Positions 23,199 through 37,065 are shown, counted from the stretch's first letter. The stretch is DNA of 64,000 nt from Paramyrothecium sp. XJ0827 (GCA_020881915.1 JAJFPB010000001.1:62001-126000), one strand, 5' to 3'. The notes: generated by a model not told the origin, from the letters alone. A program made the numbers and translations.

Positions 23199-26100
23199 AG
23201 TAGATTAGCTCTCCTCCGGAGGAGTATAAGTCTTAATAACTAAGATAGTAATATAACTATTAAGGTCTATAGTCTCTTCTTTATTTATATAGCTTGCCCC
23301 GGGATTTATTATATTATAATTAATTTCTTTTTAATTATAAGTTCAGCCTATATATAATTAATAATAAAGTATATATTATAATAAACTCTACTTACTAATT
23401 TTAGCTAATTTCTTTTTCTTAAAATCTAGCCTATAGTAGATTCTCTTCTTTTACTTCTTTTATTCTAGGAATATTACTTTATAGGAAGTATTAAACCCCA
23501 GTATTAGATTAATTATTCTTATAGTAGGTAATTAGTATAAATTAAAATCTTAAATTACTAGCTTTTATAAGCTATTAAGAGATTCCTCTACTATAGCTAA
23601 AGAGTAATAAGTTTATTTTATAGGGTTATGGCTTGCTCCTGCTGCCTATAGTAGATATTCTTAAAATAAAGTTATATAAAATAGCTAATAGTTATCTATA
23701 ATCTTAATAGTTTAGTCTGGTTTATATATAGATAAGGATAGTAGCTTGGTAGGTATAGAGCTTCTAACTATTTCTTCTCCTTTATATATATTTAAATATA
23801 GCCCTATATTACTAATAATTACTTCCTCTATATTTTATTATAATATATAGCTCTCCTAACTACAATATATAGTAAGGTTAGGTATAGCCTTATATATAAC
23901 TATATCTACTTAAGTATCTATGAAGTTTAATATTTATTAGTAAAATAGTATCTTAAAATATACCTAGCTAGTTTTAAATATTATTAATTAGCTATTACTA
24001 GCTATATTCTAGAGTTAAGAGTAGTATATTAAAGTCTCTAGTTAAGTTAATTAACTTACTAGTAGTAGTAAAAGGCAGAGAAAAAGGATACTTATAATTA
24101 CTTAACTTATAGATTTAATTTAGAGGTCTTAGTATAGATTATAAAATCTTCTTTTATAAAATATTATAACTAAACTTATCTGTAATTAGGATATAGGCTT
24201 TAATTTTAAGATCTATAATAACTCTTATAAATAGGCTATTCTATAATTACTAAGTGTATATTTAGGATAGTAAGGTTAAGATATAGGGTCTTATATTATA
24301 AGATTCTAAAGTCACTAATATACCACTAGACTTAACTCTTTTTATATCGAGTAATTTCCTTTTCTAGAAAATCCTAGACTACTACTTCTTAGTACTAAGT
24401 AAGAGACTTCCTCTAAAAGGCAATTTCTAGATATAGTAAGGCTCTATATAGAGCTTTACCCCGGCTATATATATATTACTTTAATATTATAAGCCATAAG
24501 AGTAGATCCCACCGGAACTCCGTATTAAGACCATTTCTATATAGTCTCTACTTATTATTAAACTATAGTCTATAATCTAATATATTACTAAGGCAGATTT
24601 ATCTAGGCTATATTAATCTATTACTTAGCCTAAATATTATATTAATTATATAGAAAACTCGGCATTAATTAAAATAATCTAATTCTTAGTAAGCTCCTCT
24701 ATTATTAAAAGTAGGTAGTTACTAATATTAATCTAGAGTTTTATTAGCTTCTTGTACTTATCTTCTAATTAGCTAAATAATAAGTAATAAAATAACTATA
24801 AACTTATATAGCTTAGTAATTAGTATATCTTACTTAGCTTATTATAATATAACCTTAGTCTTAAATCATAGATTGCTATTAAGAAGTAATAGAGAATTAG
24901 GTATAGTTAATAGTAGATATATTAGCCTATCTCAGGGAAGGCTCCATCTGTAGGTAGAACCTACAGGGACTATCTCCTAAGCTATCTAAAGTAGTATATA
25001 ATGAAGGTAGCTCCCTATCTTATATCTATTACAAGATATATTTCGGAGCTTTAAGAATTAGTTTAGTATTACTCTTTTTACTTTACTTTTAATATAGCTA
25101 ATTCTTATTATATTTATATTACCTATTAGACTCTTATCTACTAGACCCCCTTAGCACTAATAGAAGGCAAATCCATCTAATAATACCTACTCAGCCTCTA
25201 AATATTATATCCTCTTTATAGCATCACTTACTTATAGCATATTCTAGACCCAGGCCTTATATATCTCGCTACCGGCATAGACTTGGAGGTTATTAGTAGC
25301 TCTGGCTAAGTATTCTATTATATCTACTACTTTAGCAATATAGCTAAATTTAGATCTAATATTATCTCCTAAAACCAAATAGTAAGGGACTTTTATTAAA
25401 AGAATATCTATTAAAAAGCCCTACTTATAAGAGAATTGCAATAACGCCTACTTAGATAACCCGCTATTAATCTCGGTATATAATAAGTTAATAATCTAGA
25501 GGTAATATAGTATTTAATCCCTTTATAGCTAATATTAGGTCTGATTTGTAGTTATCTTTATCTTTAATATCTGCCATATCCTTGGTGCAGTAGCCATCAA
25601 GAGCTAAGTAGTAATAAATATTATATTATATATATTCCATGGACTATATACTCCTATTTAAGAGATATATTTTATTATTACTATTATCCCTTGGTATTAA
25701 TATCTAATTATTCGCTAATATTTAGTAGCTTAGCTATATAGCCTAATACTAACTAGGGAAGGTATATATATAGTACTAAATATATCTAGTATAAAAGTTA
25801 GAGAAGATAGGAGGAGATTAGAATTGTAATAATATATACTAGGAGGCCTCTAACCAAATATTCATAGTAATAAGTAATATTTTTAGGAATAGTTAATATA
25901 GTTATTATAGAGGTCCTAATACTAGGAATATAGTAGAAAATAATAAGTAGAAATAAATCTAGTAGAATTAGGTCCTAGAATATAGACCACATTAGGAAAC
26001 TAATTAGGTTTTAGATCTAGTAAAAAAGATATATACTCTAGAATCAGATAGCAGAAAAAGAGCTTAGTGCTTACTAGTTAGACCGGGAGAGCAGAAAGTA

Positions 26101-26429
26101 TAAGGAAGTATATATTTCTATATATAAGTTAGTAGGAAGAGTGAATTACCTAAGATAGAAATTGCTGCGGTGGAATGCCTTCTATATGGAAGAAAATTCC
26201 TAAATATAGCTCTCTTTATTTAATTGTAGTTTATTTTAGTAGTTATAGCTGCCTTAATATAGTATAACTCTAAGACTCTTAATTATTAGACCATAGGGAT
26301 TATAAGATATATAAATTATCTTTGCCCCGCTTCTTTTAGTGGTTTATAGGGCCTTTATTTAACTAAAGCTATACTAAATATATTTAAGCTTTATATTTAC
26401 TTTTTAAGTTATAAAGTCTTAGTATATAC
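23199..26429. repeat. AT-rich RIP-decayed repeat block, right flank of the chromovirus
   Basis: Continuation of the block interrupted by the chromovirus. Protein-like minus-strand stretches can be glimpsed (for example near 25520-25620, MADIKDKDNY) but no family is recognisable. Nothing else could be supported. Confidence 0.65.
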
Positions 26430-27079
26430 TGTACTTATGTACAGGGCCTCTGGTCTAATAAGATATAAGGTAACTAAGAATTAAGTAGTTCTTATTCTTA
26501 GATAGAATAATAGAAAAGTATCTAAAGTATTTTATATAAGTTATTACTAGTCTTATAAAAGAATAATATAATAAAGATTATTTTAGGAACTATATATTAT
26601 TAATAGCTAGTAATCTTCTATTTATCCTAAGGTAGAATCCTTCTATTTATATACTTATTATAATTACTTTATTAAAGTAATTACTAATATACTTAGTTTA
26701 GTATACCTAGTTATAGTATATAAGTATATATATATAATTAGTCCCTCTCTTACTTAATATTATATAGGAATTTATTTATATTCTTAGTTCTAAGGTAGTT
26801 AGATATTAGTTCCTTTTCTACCTTACTAGGTAGGGACTATATTCTACTAAATCCCTAGGATAGTAGCTATATTATACCTAATATACTTCTCTATTATCTA
26901 TTTAAATCTCTAGCTATATTAGTTCTATATAATTATATTCTTAGTAAGGACTAATATATATTTAAGTTATAGTCTACTAGTTAGTTTATTTAGTTTTTCT
27001 ATATAGTATCTATTATAATTAATATAGGTTATATTTATTCTATACTAGCTTAGTTACGAGGTTAGTATAGGTTATAATA
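26430..27079 (-). repeat. RIP-decayed chromovirus LTR, minus orientation
   Basis: Aligns over its whole length to the reverse complement of the LTRs at 15264-15870 and 38014-38660, with C-to-T and G-to-A differences. It shares extra sequence with the 38014 copy, so both belong to one longer (about 650 bp) subtype. No Gag-like sequence adjoins it and no target duplication was found, so it is probably a solo LTR. The inner boundary is approximate. Confidence 0.7.
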
Positions 27080-27262
27080 AGAAGGATATATAACTTATAT
27101 AACTATAATTTCTAATTTAGTATAGAATTCTAAGATTTATATTAATTTAAATATAAATTTTTAAAATATATTTTTTACTTAAATTTTTTTTTCTCTGACT
27201 TTACTCTCCCTCTTAACTTAAGCCTAATTCTACTCTCTAATTTAATATTATAGCTATATGTA

Positions 27263-27475
27263 AGCATCTCGGTCCCTAAAGCATCTGCTAGTTTCGGATT
27301 TATAGCCTGGTCAATACTAGCAGTGCCTCTGTTCTATATGCCTCTACGCCTGCCTGTTACCGTGGTCAATGTTAACTATGCCTCTGTTATTTTCGTTGCG
27401 GCATGTACTATTTCCGGCGTCTGGTATTAGATGTGGGGTTATAGAAATTATAAGGGGCCGCCATATCAGGAGTAG
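27263..27475 (+). pseudogene. C-terminal fragment of an amino-acid/choline-type permease (APC family)
   Basis: A single frame at the edge of the AT-rich block reads as the last two membrane segments of a fungal APC permease: GFIAWSILAVPLFYMPLRLP, then VNYASVIFVAACTISGVWY, then the tail MWGYRNYKGPPYQE before a TAG. An in-frame TAG (27428-27430) sits where Trp is typical (VWYW). Everything upstream is AT-rich sequence, so the gene was truncated by, or dissolved into, the repeat block. APC permeases import amino acids, GABA or choline across the plasma membrane; substrate cannot be told from this fragment. Confidence 0.6.
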
Positions 27476-27568
27476 AGGAGTTTGCTTGATTTATTATTAA
27501 GGTGCATAGCAATCTATAAAGGGGACAGAACCAAAGCCTAACAAGCAAAAGTACATGAAGAAAACAAT

Positions 27569-30403
27569 CTAAAAAGGCATATCGTCATTGTCTAACAATC
27601 CCATCATCTGCTGGCTCACATGGAACCAAGCAGGTAACTGCGATGCCGGATCTGTCTCTATAGCCCCTTTAGAAATATCAGCAGAGGCCTCCGCAGGGAC
27701 TGGGCATGAATCCTCGTTAAGCGGTGCACTTGCTCCGCCGGCCGTTTCATGCATTCCCAGGGGAGGCTGGAAGCCCAAGGCGTTGAGGTAGTTGTCTAGT
27801 TCCGTGCTAACCTCTGCGTAGCCATCCTGCTGGATGTTGGATGCCGATTTCAACTCCGTGTAGCGCAAAGCTACTTCGTAGAATATCTGGAAGAGGCGAT
27901 AATGCTTGGAGACAACGTTGGAGACGGGATGAGCAGGTTTGATTGAGTTGACGAAGCTTTGCATACGATCCAAGTCTTCCCATTGCCCAGTCTCAATAAC
28001 ATGGCAGAACAAGACAATGAATGGTGCAAATGGAGTGAAAAGAATGATCCTAAGAAAACAAATACCGCGTTAGGTTGTAAGAACAGAGATTGGTTGGCCT
28101 CGGATATCCATCAACTCACCAACTCATGTATGTTGATAAAAGGCTGGACTGTGTCCCAAAAAGAAGTGCCGAAGATGATTGGTGGCACATGAGAGCGCCT
28201 CTGGCAGAATCAATGCACTCTGTAGTGAACGACACGGGTGACCCGGTAGGGGCGGGCAAGGTTCGGTGTATCAGCGTCTGCATCGAATGCCTCAAAACCT
28301 CGTCCGATGCGGACATAAACTCGATTAGTTCGCGTTGAGACTCATGTTCGACGGATCGGTGCCATTCAGCCTGTGTACGTGGTCAACATTCGTACCGCAT
28401 CCACGAGCATAGACAGATTTGGGAAGCGCAGAAAAGAATGGCCACCGGCAACTTACAATAGCAATTTGAGATTGCTCGTGAATTGCATCAAGTTCCCGGG
28501 ATAGTTCCATTACTCGAAGGGCGCCATCCTCGCTTAGTAAAATAAGTGCCTGTGCACTGTACAGCTTCTCGTATATCTTTCCAGCCAAGGTGGCCGTTTT
28601 GACCACATTCCCGCAGTAGTCCATCGCAGGGCTGCCGCCAGGTAACGGAGCAGTGATTTCATAGTCAGGGATTGTAGAGCAGCGGCCTAGGCGAAGACAC
28701 AGTGTCTTTTCCAGGTAGTAAATCACCCAGAAAAGGAGATTGGTGTTGTTTGAAGTATCGCACCCTCTAGGCATTCCGGGTTTTCTAGTGTGGTAACCAA
28801 GAAAGTAAGCAGCTTGATATGCCGCGAGAACAAGGGTCCAGGCCATAGATGGCTTTGACAGTTCTATGGCATAGATGGCCTAGTCATATTGAGCTGTTAT
28901 CCTAGGCGGTTAAGGCAAGGAGACACACATACTCCGAAAACAAGGGCCAACGCCATCTCATGGCTCGGCACAATATGTAGGGATAGCATTGAGAGAGCAG
29001 TCTCCAGGTTCTTCTGACACAAGAGCTTGTGCTCTTCATGGGTGCCTCCTGCCGCTTCAGTTGTCTCGAGGTGGGTGTCACTGAAGAAAGCTGCGCTCGA
29101 GTCAATCATTGTCATCAGTGGCTTCAGATGCGAGTTGTCTCTTACAATAGAGTGCAACATTGAGAATAATGTACTCTGCGTCAGAAAAGTCTTGCGAAAA
29201 GTATACCTTTAGGCATATGTCTGATAAAGTTTTGGGTCCTAGCAGTACACTGAGAAAAAGCCATGCGATCAGACGTTGGTCTGAGAAAAGTAATCAGCAG
29301 AGCCAAAAGTTATTTTTGAACATGTTGGGTCGGTATGATGGTGACGGAAGCAAAGCAATCAAAGGAGTGGTTGGTGGGGCATATATCTAAACATACCTTC
29401 AGCTCTCCGTATTGCGGCTACAGCAGCTTGGATTGGTGGCATGGAAGACGACGGAGGGGGCAGAGGTGCGGACGGTCGTGCAAATGAAAAGTGACCTTCT
29501 GTATATGAGGACTGTGTCTTCATGGCATGGACAATCTGACGAAGCGAATCCAAGAGCTCTCGGGTCTCGAAGTTGTATCCCCTGCGTCGATCTGCACCAG
29601 CGACTTTATCCAGAAAGTCTATCGCTAATGTCGAGTGAGCAGACAGCGAGGATAGGCCTTCCATGACCAACCCCCCGCCGGTCTCCTTCCGTCCCACGGG
29701 AAAGCCTGCCTTGGTCCGGGGGGACGTAGTGGTGCGCTGGCTTGCTATGCGAACCGGCAGCCCGTTCTGGCTCGCAGGGTCGGCTGCCGCATGGTTATCG
29801 ACCGACTGAGGCGAACAGACAGAGCGACTGGAGGGATCTGGGCTGGATGACGCGAGCTCGTCTGTAATCTGACGAGGTCTGTTGTCCCCGTCGGTGACGA
29901 GTGTGTTGATGAAACGACCCATCTGATCCAGCCTCTTGTTAATGAGATCGATCTTTGTCACGCTACAGCAACGGGCTTTAAATTAGACCTTCAACGGGGT
30001 GAGGGGCTCCTCTAGTTAAGAATCTCAACGCACTACTCTGGGCCTATCGTTTGTTGCACTCTCTGCCGTTTTGGCCGAGGGGCACGCGGTGACTGGGTGC
30101 ACTGCAGCTTCAGCTTCAGGCAGTTGGAGCAGGGGATCCTCCTATCGCAGCGTATCTTCAATTGCTAGTCAGCTCTTGTAATCTTTAGTGCGTCCAGGCA
30201 GGGGTCCTGCTGCTCAACCTTTTTTAGTCGGCAAGTGTCGCACTGCAGTCGTGAATGGTTAGCCACATTCACGCACTAGAGAGGCGTAAGGCGCGGATTC
30301 TTACAGCTTTGGTGTTGGCCGCGGGGGGTCGTCCTGCCCTGGGCGCAGGGGGTACACGGCCCGGACCAGGCGACTCAGTAGACTCAATTGCATTCGTTTC
30401 CAT
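27569..30403 (-). CDS. Zn2Cys6 transcription factor with fungal_trans domain
   Basis: Nuclear DNA-binding regulator, 751 aa in nine exons: 30403-30305, 30242-30219, 30155-30037, 29962-29397, 29280-29146, 29090-28933, 28879-28457, 28370-28120, 28049-27569; introns 53-116 bp, all GT-AG and phase-consistent. The start is the ATG at 30403 in good context (ATCCATGG). The zinc cluster is assembled across two introns as CX2CX6CX5CX2CX6C (CDTC...RCDRRIPCSNC...QC, residues about 34-60), followed by a basic stretch (RPKRQR) and a short helical linker. The C-terminal half carries the fungal-specific middle homology region (LETALSMLSLHI; AIELSKPSMAWTL; FLGYH). No frame break was found. It faces the ABC transporter across 1.4 kb of shared upstream DNA, so it may control that gene; this is inference. 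Confidence 0.88.
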
Positions 30404-31778
30404 GGATTCTGCCGTGTGAGAGACTTGTGGCCCCCTTGTTTTTCCAGCACTCTATTCCGGAATGAAAGAGGGAGGGGAGTAAGGACGAGTGAAATCCGCG
30501 GCGGGCACGGCATGGAGATATGGTCTCGCCGAAGGTGCGGCGTACCCCAACCAAAAGGCACCAAAAGCCTCGGAATGTCTGTCGTGCTTATCTCTGCGAA
30601 GTGGGTTAGGCAACAAGTGATGACATTGTAGCTCTGCCGCGTTTCGCGTGCCGAGACATGCCGAAAGCCCGAGAGCCAGTCACAGCCTGTTAAAACGCTC
30701 GCTGCGGAGCCCGCGGGCGCCCGATTTTAGGTTTAGCTCAGGCGCCGCTGACTCCGATAACTGAGTTGAGACAATTCATGCCTGTAAGAGACTTTTCATG
30801 TTTAATTTTAAATCCAAATCCAAATGGTTTTGGAGTGGAAAATTTTCTGTTACAGATTAACTCCACAACTTCTGATCTAGATACATACAAGAGTTATCCA
30901 TGATGTTGATTTAGTTAACGACAAGAATAGGTTGAGAGAGTATGTATTTATACGTGATGATATCTATACAGCTTCCATGTACCTAGATCCATACATCAGT
31001 ATCCATTATACTGTGCCTACCCACATGTGTTGTTTTATCGGAGCATCATCTTTCTGCAGTCTTGAGGGCGGGCGCCGCTCCACTAACTACATCATGATGT
31101 AGGTGATGGAGGATAGCAGGTCAGCCAGAGCCTCCAGTTCCCGGAAACATAAACGGCAACCAACTACCAGGAACTGTGTGACCGTTCTAGTTGATGGGTT
31201 CACGGAAAGCGGGCCACGAAATGACCACGGTCGTAAACTAAAAACCTCGAGTGCTATTGTAGAAGTGTCAGCACGTCTCTGGAATTCCTTATTAACCAAT
31301 ATTGCCTGTGAGGTGCTACATTCCTTCAAGGCTCTCATGCCTCTACTGAGGCACCAGGTGCAAGCCAAATGACGAAGAATTGCCCGCATTAAGGCGGTAA
31401 AAACGAAGCAACGAGAAATCCAACGAGAGATTGCCATTGTAAAATAGACATGACTCACCACTGGACAGGCAGGCGATCGTCATGACCTTCCAGAACAATT
31501 CAGTTGGTGAAACCAGAATAGCCAGGTGGAACGCAGCGGAGACGACCCGAACCGGCGATCGACAGGCCCCGAAAAGCCGCGTCCCGAAACGCCGAAATAA
31601 GCGAAGACGTTTGGCCAGTTTGCAGCTGCAACGGTAGCTTTTAAGCAAGAGATGCTCTTGCAGTTTTCTTTTTCCAGACAAATATCAATGCTTGGTCGTT
31701 TGGATTCGTCACCTCAATCCAACTCTGGCTGACGTATCTACTGGGCCTTTTGCAGTCTTGTCAGTGTCTCGAGTAAGC
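30404..31778. promoter_or_regulatory. Shared upstream region between the Zn2Cys6 factor and the ABC transporter
   Basis: 1,375 bp without a convincing gene. Zn2Cys6 proteins bind CGG triplets; candidates are the palindrome ATTCCGGAAT (30454-30463) close to the factor's start, and TCCGCGGC (30495-30502), one base from the yeast Pdr1/Pdr3 element TCCGYGGR. Both are visual matches only. An AT-rich stretch lies at 30780-31050. Confidence 0.4.
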
Positions 31779-34700
31779 ATGGTGCTCTCAAAGAAAGATG
31801 GAGTAGACCAGCCAGGGGCTGAGTTTGACGGCGCTCGCGATGAGCAGAGCTCGACAACACTGCAGTCAAGGGACAAGGACGGCGACTCGGCGACCGACAA
31901 CTGCAACGCCGACATGGAGGAGGAGATCCATGAACTTGCCCGCCGCTACACATCCCAATCGCAGGGCACTTACAGCTTATTCCCTGTGGCGCCCGGCGGA
32001 CCGCTGGACCCTCACAGCGAGAATTTCAACGCCAGGAAATGGGCTAAGGCCTTCTACAAAGTCCGGGAGAACGTTGCAGGAGATGCGGCCCACCGTATGA
32101 GTGGTCTGGCCTTTCGAAACCTCAATGTTCATGGGTTCGGAACCCCAACAGATTTTCAGAAGACTGTCGGCAACGTCTGGCTGGATGCAATCAGCATGGC
32201 CAAGCGGCTTACCGGCAGCGGCAAACAACGAATCGATATCCTTCAGGACTTGGAAGGTCTCGTAGAAGCTGGGGAGATGCTCGTGGTACTCGGTCCGCCC
32301 GGCTCAGGCTGCTCAACGTTGCTGAAAACCATTTCTGGTGACACACATGGTCTTTATGTCAACGATGGCTCGACGATGAACTATCGAGGCATCACAGCCG
32401 AGCAGATGAGAACGGTTTTCCGTGGCGAGGCGATATACACCGCCGAAGTCGATGCTCACTCACCTCACATGACTGTTGGGGACAGCTTGTACTTCGCAGC
32501 ACGGGCCCGATGTCCTCAAACCATTCCCGACAACGTCTCCCGAAAGGAGTATGCCGAGCATCTGCGCGATGTGACAATGGCAATGTTCGGAATAGCACAC
32601 ACCAAGAAAACACGAGTCGGAGACGACTTTATCCGCGGCGTCAGCGGAGGCGAACGCAAGCGTGTTACCATTGCGGAGGCTGCGCTGAGTTACTCCCCGT
32701 TGCAATGCTGGGATAACAGCACGCGAGGTCTCGATAGTGCCAATGCTCTTGAGTTCTGCCGTACTCTCCGTGTCCAAGCGGATATCCTTGGAACCACCGC
32801 GTGCGTCGCGCTATACCAAGCTTCGCAAGACGCGTACAACGTAAGAGCTATTTTCTACATATTTCGTCTTCATAGGAGTTACTAACAAGGTCATAGATCT
32901 TTGACAAGGTCATTGTGCTCTACGAAGGCCGACAGATCTATTTCGGTAAAACTACTGAAGCCAAGGCTTACTTCGAGCAACTCGGCTTCATCTGCCCAGA
33001 ACAACAGACGACGGCAGATTTCCTGACCTCAATGACAAGCCACCAGGAACGAGTTATTCGTCCTGGATTCGAGGGCAAAGCACCGCGGACACCTGAAGAA
33101 TTTGCTCGAGCGTGGAAGAATAGCCACGTTCATGCTCAGCTCAACCAGGATATCACCCGGTACATTGAGCAACATCCTTTCCACGATAAGCACTACCATA
33201 GATTCTTGGCTTCCCGGCGACAGGATCAGTCCAAGAGCCAGCGCGCTCTCTCTCCATTCACCCTGTCCTACTGGGGACAAGTCAAGCTAACCCTATGGCG
33301 AAGCTGGCTGCTTTTCCTCGGCGACCCCAGCACCACTGTGACCATGTTCATTATGAACTTGCTCCAAGCCTTAATCGTCAGCAGCATCTTCTACAACTTG
33401 AAGCCCGACTCCAACTCTATATCCCGACGCGGTATTCTTATTTTCTTCCTTGTCCTCATGAACGCATTCAGCAGCATGCTTGAGATCATGACGCTCTACG
33501 CCAAACGAAAAGTCGTTGAGAAGCACGCCCGATACGCACTTTACCATCCCAGTGCTGAAGCATTAGCGGCCATGGTGTGCGACTTGCCATACAAGATCAT
33601 CAACTGCATCATCAACAATATTATAATCTACTTCATGACGAACCTCCGTCGGGAACCAGGACCCTTCTTCTTTTTCTTGTTGAACATTTTCATCATCACT
33701 TTGACAATGTCCATGATGTTCCGGTTAATGGGTTCGCTCACTAAAACAATCGCCCAAGCTCTCGCTCCTTCTTCAGTCATTTTACTTATTATCATGCTGT
33801 ACACTGGTTATGCTATCAAGGTCCAGAACATGCAGAATTGGTTGTCGTGGCTACGATGGCTGAATCCAGTACATTACGGTTTCGAGAGTCTGATGCTGAA
33901 CGAGTTTGTCGGACGTACCTTTTCTTGCGCCATGTTTATTCCGTCCGGCGAAGGATATCAATCCATTTCCCCACTGCAGCGCATCTGCTCGGTTGCTGGA
34001 TCGCAGCCCGGAGAGGACTTTCTCGACGGCACGACATATCTTGATGTTTCGTACGGCTACGTCAACTCTCATCGCTGGAGGAACGTGGGAATCATGCTTG
34101 CCTACATGGTATTCTTCCTTGTCTGCCATTTGGTCGCCACTGAATCCGTTGCTTCTGAACGCTCGAAGGGCGAGGTTTTGGTCTTTACGCGGAAAGCGAT
34201 GGCGCAGAGCAAGAAGGCTTCCCGTACAGATGTTGAGGCCCCACCATCGCGTGGAGTAGTGGCTGCGCAGGGGACCAGCAATGGTCCCGTCAAGATCAAA
34301 TCACAGACGTCTATCTTCCACTGGTCCAACGTTTGCTACGATGTCAAGGTTGGGAACGAGACGCGCCGCATTCTTGATCATGTGGATGGGTGGGTAAAGC
34401 CAGGCCTTACTGCCCTCATGGTATGTCATCTTGTATACACCTCGAGGCCAACGTGTTAATATTTACCAGGGAGTATCTGGCGCGGGGAAAACAACTCTGC
34501 TTGATGCGCTTGCAAGCCGTATTACAATGGGTTACGTCACCGGAGACATGCTCGTGGACGGGAATCCTCGAGATCAGTCTTTCCAGCGAAAAACAGGCTA
34601 CGTCACGCAACAAGATCTTCACCTGCATACCTCAACTGTTAGAGAGGCTCTCACATTCAGCGCCTTGCTCCGGCAGCCTGCCAAGTACAGCCCTGCTGAA

Positions 34701-36395
34701 AAGGTTGCCTACGTTGACGTTGTGATTGATCTCCTTGAAATGCATGAATATTCTAATGCGATTATTGGTACCCTAGGTGAAGGTCTCAACGTCGAGCAAC
34801 GGAAGAGGCTGACCATCGGTGTCGAGCTTGCTTCGCGACCTGAACTGCTAGTCTTTCTTGACGAACCAACGTCTGGTCTGGATAGTCAGACTTCCTGGTC
34901 GATCTGCAATCTCATGGAGAAACTCACCAAGGCCGGACAAGCTATTCTCTGTACTATTCACCAGCCATCGGCGATTCTCTTTCAACGGTTTGACCGTCTT
35001 CTCTTGCTAGCAAAGGGCGGCAAGACTGTCTACTTTGGCGAAATCGGTCAAAATTCCAGGATACTTACTGATTACTTTGTCCGAAACGGAGGCCCTCCCT
35101 TGCCATCGGACGCCAATCCCGCCGAATACATGCTAGAGGTGATTGGTACCGCACCTGGGGCCCATACAAACATCGACTGGCCGGCTGTTTGGCGTGCCTC
35201 GCCTGAATATCAAAGCGTTCAGAACGAACTCAACCGCCTTGCCTCGAACCCAATCAAGCCAACCAAAGAATCGACCGACGCGTCTGCAGAGCATTCGGAG
35301 TTTGCTGCTAACTATCGCCTGCAATTTAAAGAAGTCATCCGACGTGCTTTCCAGCAGTACTGGCGGAGCCCCTCTTACATTTATTCCAAGGCCTTTTTGT
35401 CGATTGGTGCAGTAAGTTGAACTTGAATTCCTTCTTGACCGTGCAGGAGCTGATAGCTTAGGCCATCTTCATTGGCTTGTCGTTCCTCAACGCGAACTAC
35501 ACCCAGAGCGGACTTCAGAATCAGATGTTCGGCGTATTCATTTTCTTGACTGTCTTCAGCCAGCTTGTCGACCAGATAATACCTGTCTTCGTGTCCCAGC
35601 GAATGATGTACGAAGCTCGTGAACGTCCAGCGAAGGCTTACTCATGGACGGCATTCCTCGGCGCTAATATTGTGGTGGAACTTTCCTACAACACAGTAAG
35701 TCCCAGCGAACCTCCTTGTGCATTTCCGCAGGACTAACGCCTACGAGGCAATGAGTATTTTCAGCTTCCTCCTGTGGTACTTCCCTATGGGACTTTACCG
35801 CAACGCTCGTGAAAGTGGCACAGAACACTCGCGTGGCACCACTATTTTCCTATTTATCTGGGTCTTTTTTATTTTTACCACAAGTTTCGCCTTCCTTGCC
35901 ATTGCAGGTTTGGATAGCGCCGAGGTGGCTGGAGGTATTGTTGGTCTTCTGACTATCATGATGTTCACCTTCTGCGGCGTTGTGGCTACTCCGGGCAACA
36001 TGCCTCGCTTCTGGATTTTCATGTACCGTTGTAACCCATTCACCTATTTTGTGGAGGGCTTCCTCGGCACTGCTCTGGCGAATGCCGAAGCAACATGCGC
36101 CACGAACGAGTATCTGCGCTTCGAACCCCCTAACGGCTCGACGTGCGGCAGATACATGGCAAAGTACATTAGCGGTCGTGGTGGCTTCGTGCGTGACCCT
36201 GACGCTACTTCGCTATGTGAATTTTGCCAGCTGGACAAGACTAACACCTTCCTGAGTGGTGTCAATATCAAATTTGACAATCGCTGGAGGGACTTTGGAC
36301 TCATGTGGGTGTTTGTACTATTCAACCTTGGCGCCGCTGTCTTCCTGTACTGGCTGGCACGTGTGCCCAAGGTAAAGAAGTCTGCTGCCAAATAA
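31779..36395 (+). CDS. PDR-type (ABCG) full-size ABC multidrug transporter
   Basis: Plasma-membrane ATP-driven efflux pump, 1,469 aa in five exons: 31779-32840, 32897-34420, 34470-35411, 35462-35695, 35748-36395; introns 49-56 bp. Reverse (NBD-TMD)2 order. NBD1: Walker [14 protein letters not shown], signature [14 protein letters not shown], Walker [12 protein letters not shown]; the Cys for Lys is the normal degenerate NBD1 of PDR proteins. NBD2: Walker [15 protein letters not shown], signature [11 protein letters not shown], Walker [13 protein letters not shown]. Each NBD is followed by about six hydrophobic segments, with a Cys-rich extracellular loop near the end and a Lys-rich tail. The last intron ends at 35747 using branch CTAAC at 35734-35738. 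I chose the ATG at 31779 over 31692 because its context is better and the upstream extension looks like leader. PDR pumps export azoles and plant or fungal toxins; the substrate is unknown. Confidence 0.95.
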
Positions 36396-37065
36396 ACTTG
36401 CCTTTGTTCGCTCCAAGTTAGCAGTAAGGCAGCCGTGGTTGGTAGCTGTCTTACTCATGGCTGTTTAGTCTGCACCCATGTATAACTAGTCACACCTGTT
36501 TCCTTAGTATTTATCGAGGGATTTGGGATCATCGAGATCAAAGTCTTTAGAGAGATAATAGTTTGCTTAATGCTTGAATCTCAGGCTGAATTGAATTATC
36601 TTCCTTCCCAAATATTCTAATTAGCAGACACCTTAGAAAGTAGATAATCATGCTTATTCCTATAGGTGTTCTTTTATATATGAAGTTTTAGAGAATGGGG
36701 AGGATATTCCTTAATAACTTAACCTAATAGTACTATACTTAATAGAAATATATATACCTAACCTACTAAATAGATATTACTAATAGAAATACTATTATCC
36801 TACTAAAAACTTTTAAATATCTCTTTAAAATTATAGTAGTATATAAAATTTCCTTTTAGGCTAATATTACTACTTACTAAGTAACTAATCTACACCGATC
36901 TTGAGCTTCTCCATTAGAATACCTACCTTTGCTATAATAGATATATCTGCCTAGAACTATATTTTTATTTAAATATATATATTCCTCCTGTACCTTATTA
37001 TACCCCTTAGTATTATCTATTTACTGGTCAGTTAGCTAATCTATCTTCTGTTCCATATCCCCCAT
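36396..37065. other. ABC transporter 3' flank passing into AT-rich repeat
   Basis: Ordinary 3' flank to about 36600, then TA-dominated RIP-type sequence. No feature seen. Confidence 0.5.

Noticed and set aside
31087..31681. Minus-strand open frames in the shared upstream region (31087-31461, 31343-31681)
   Set aside because: They overlap each other in different frames, show no domain or signal, and lie in the divergent promoter.
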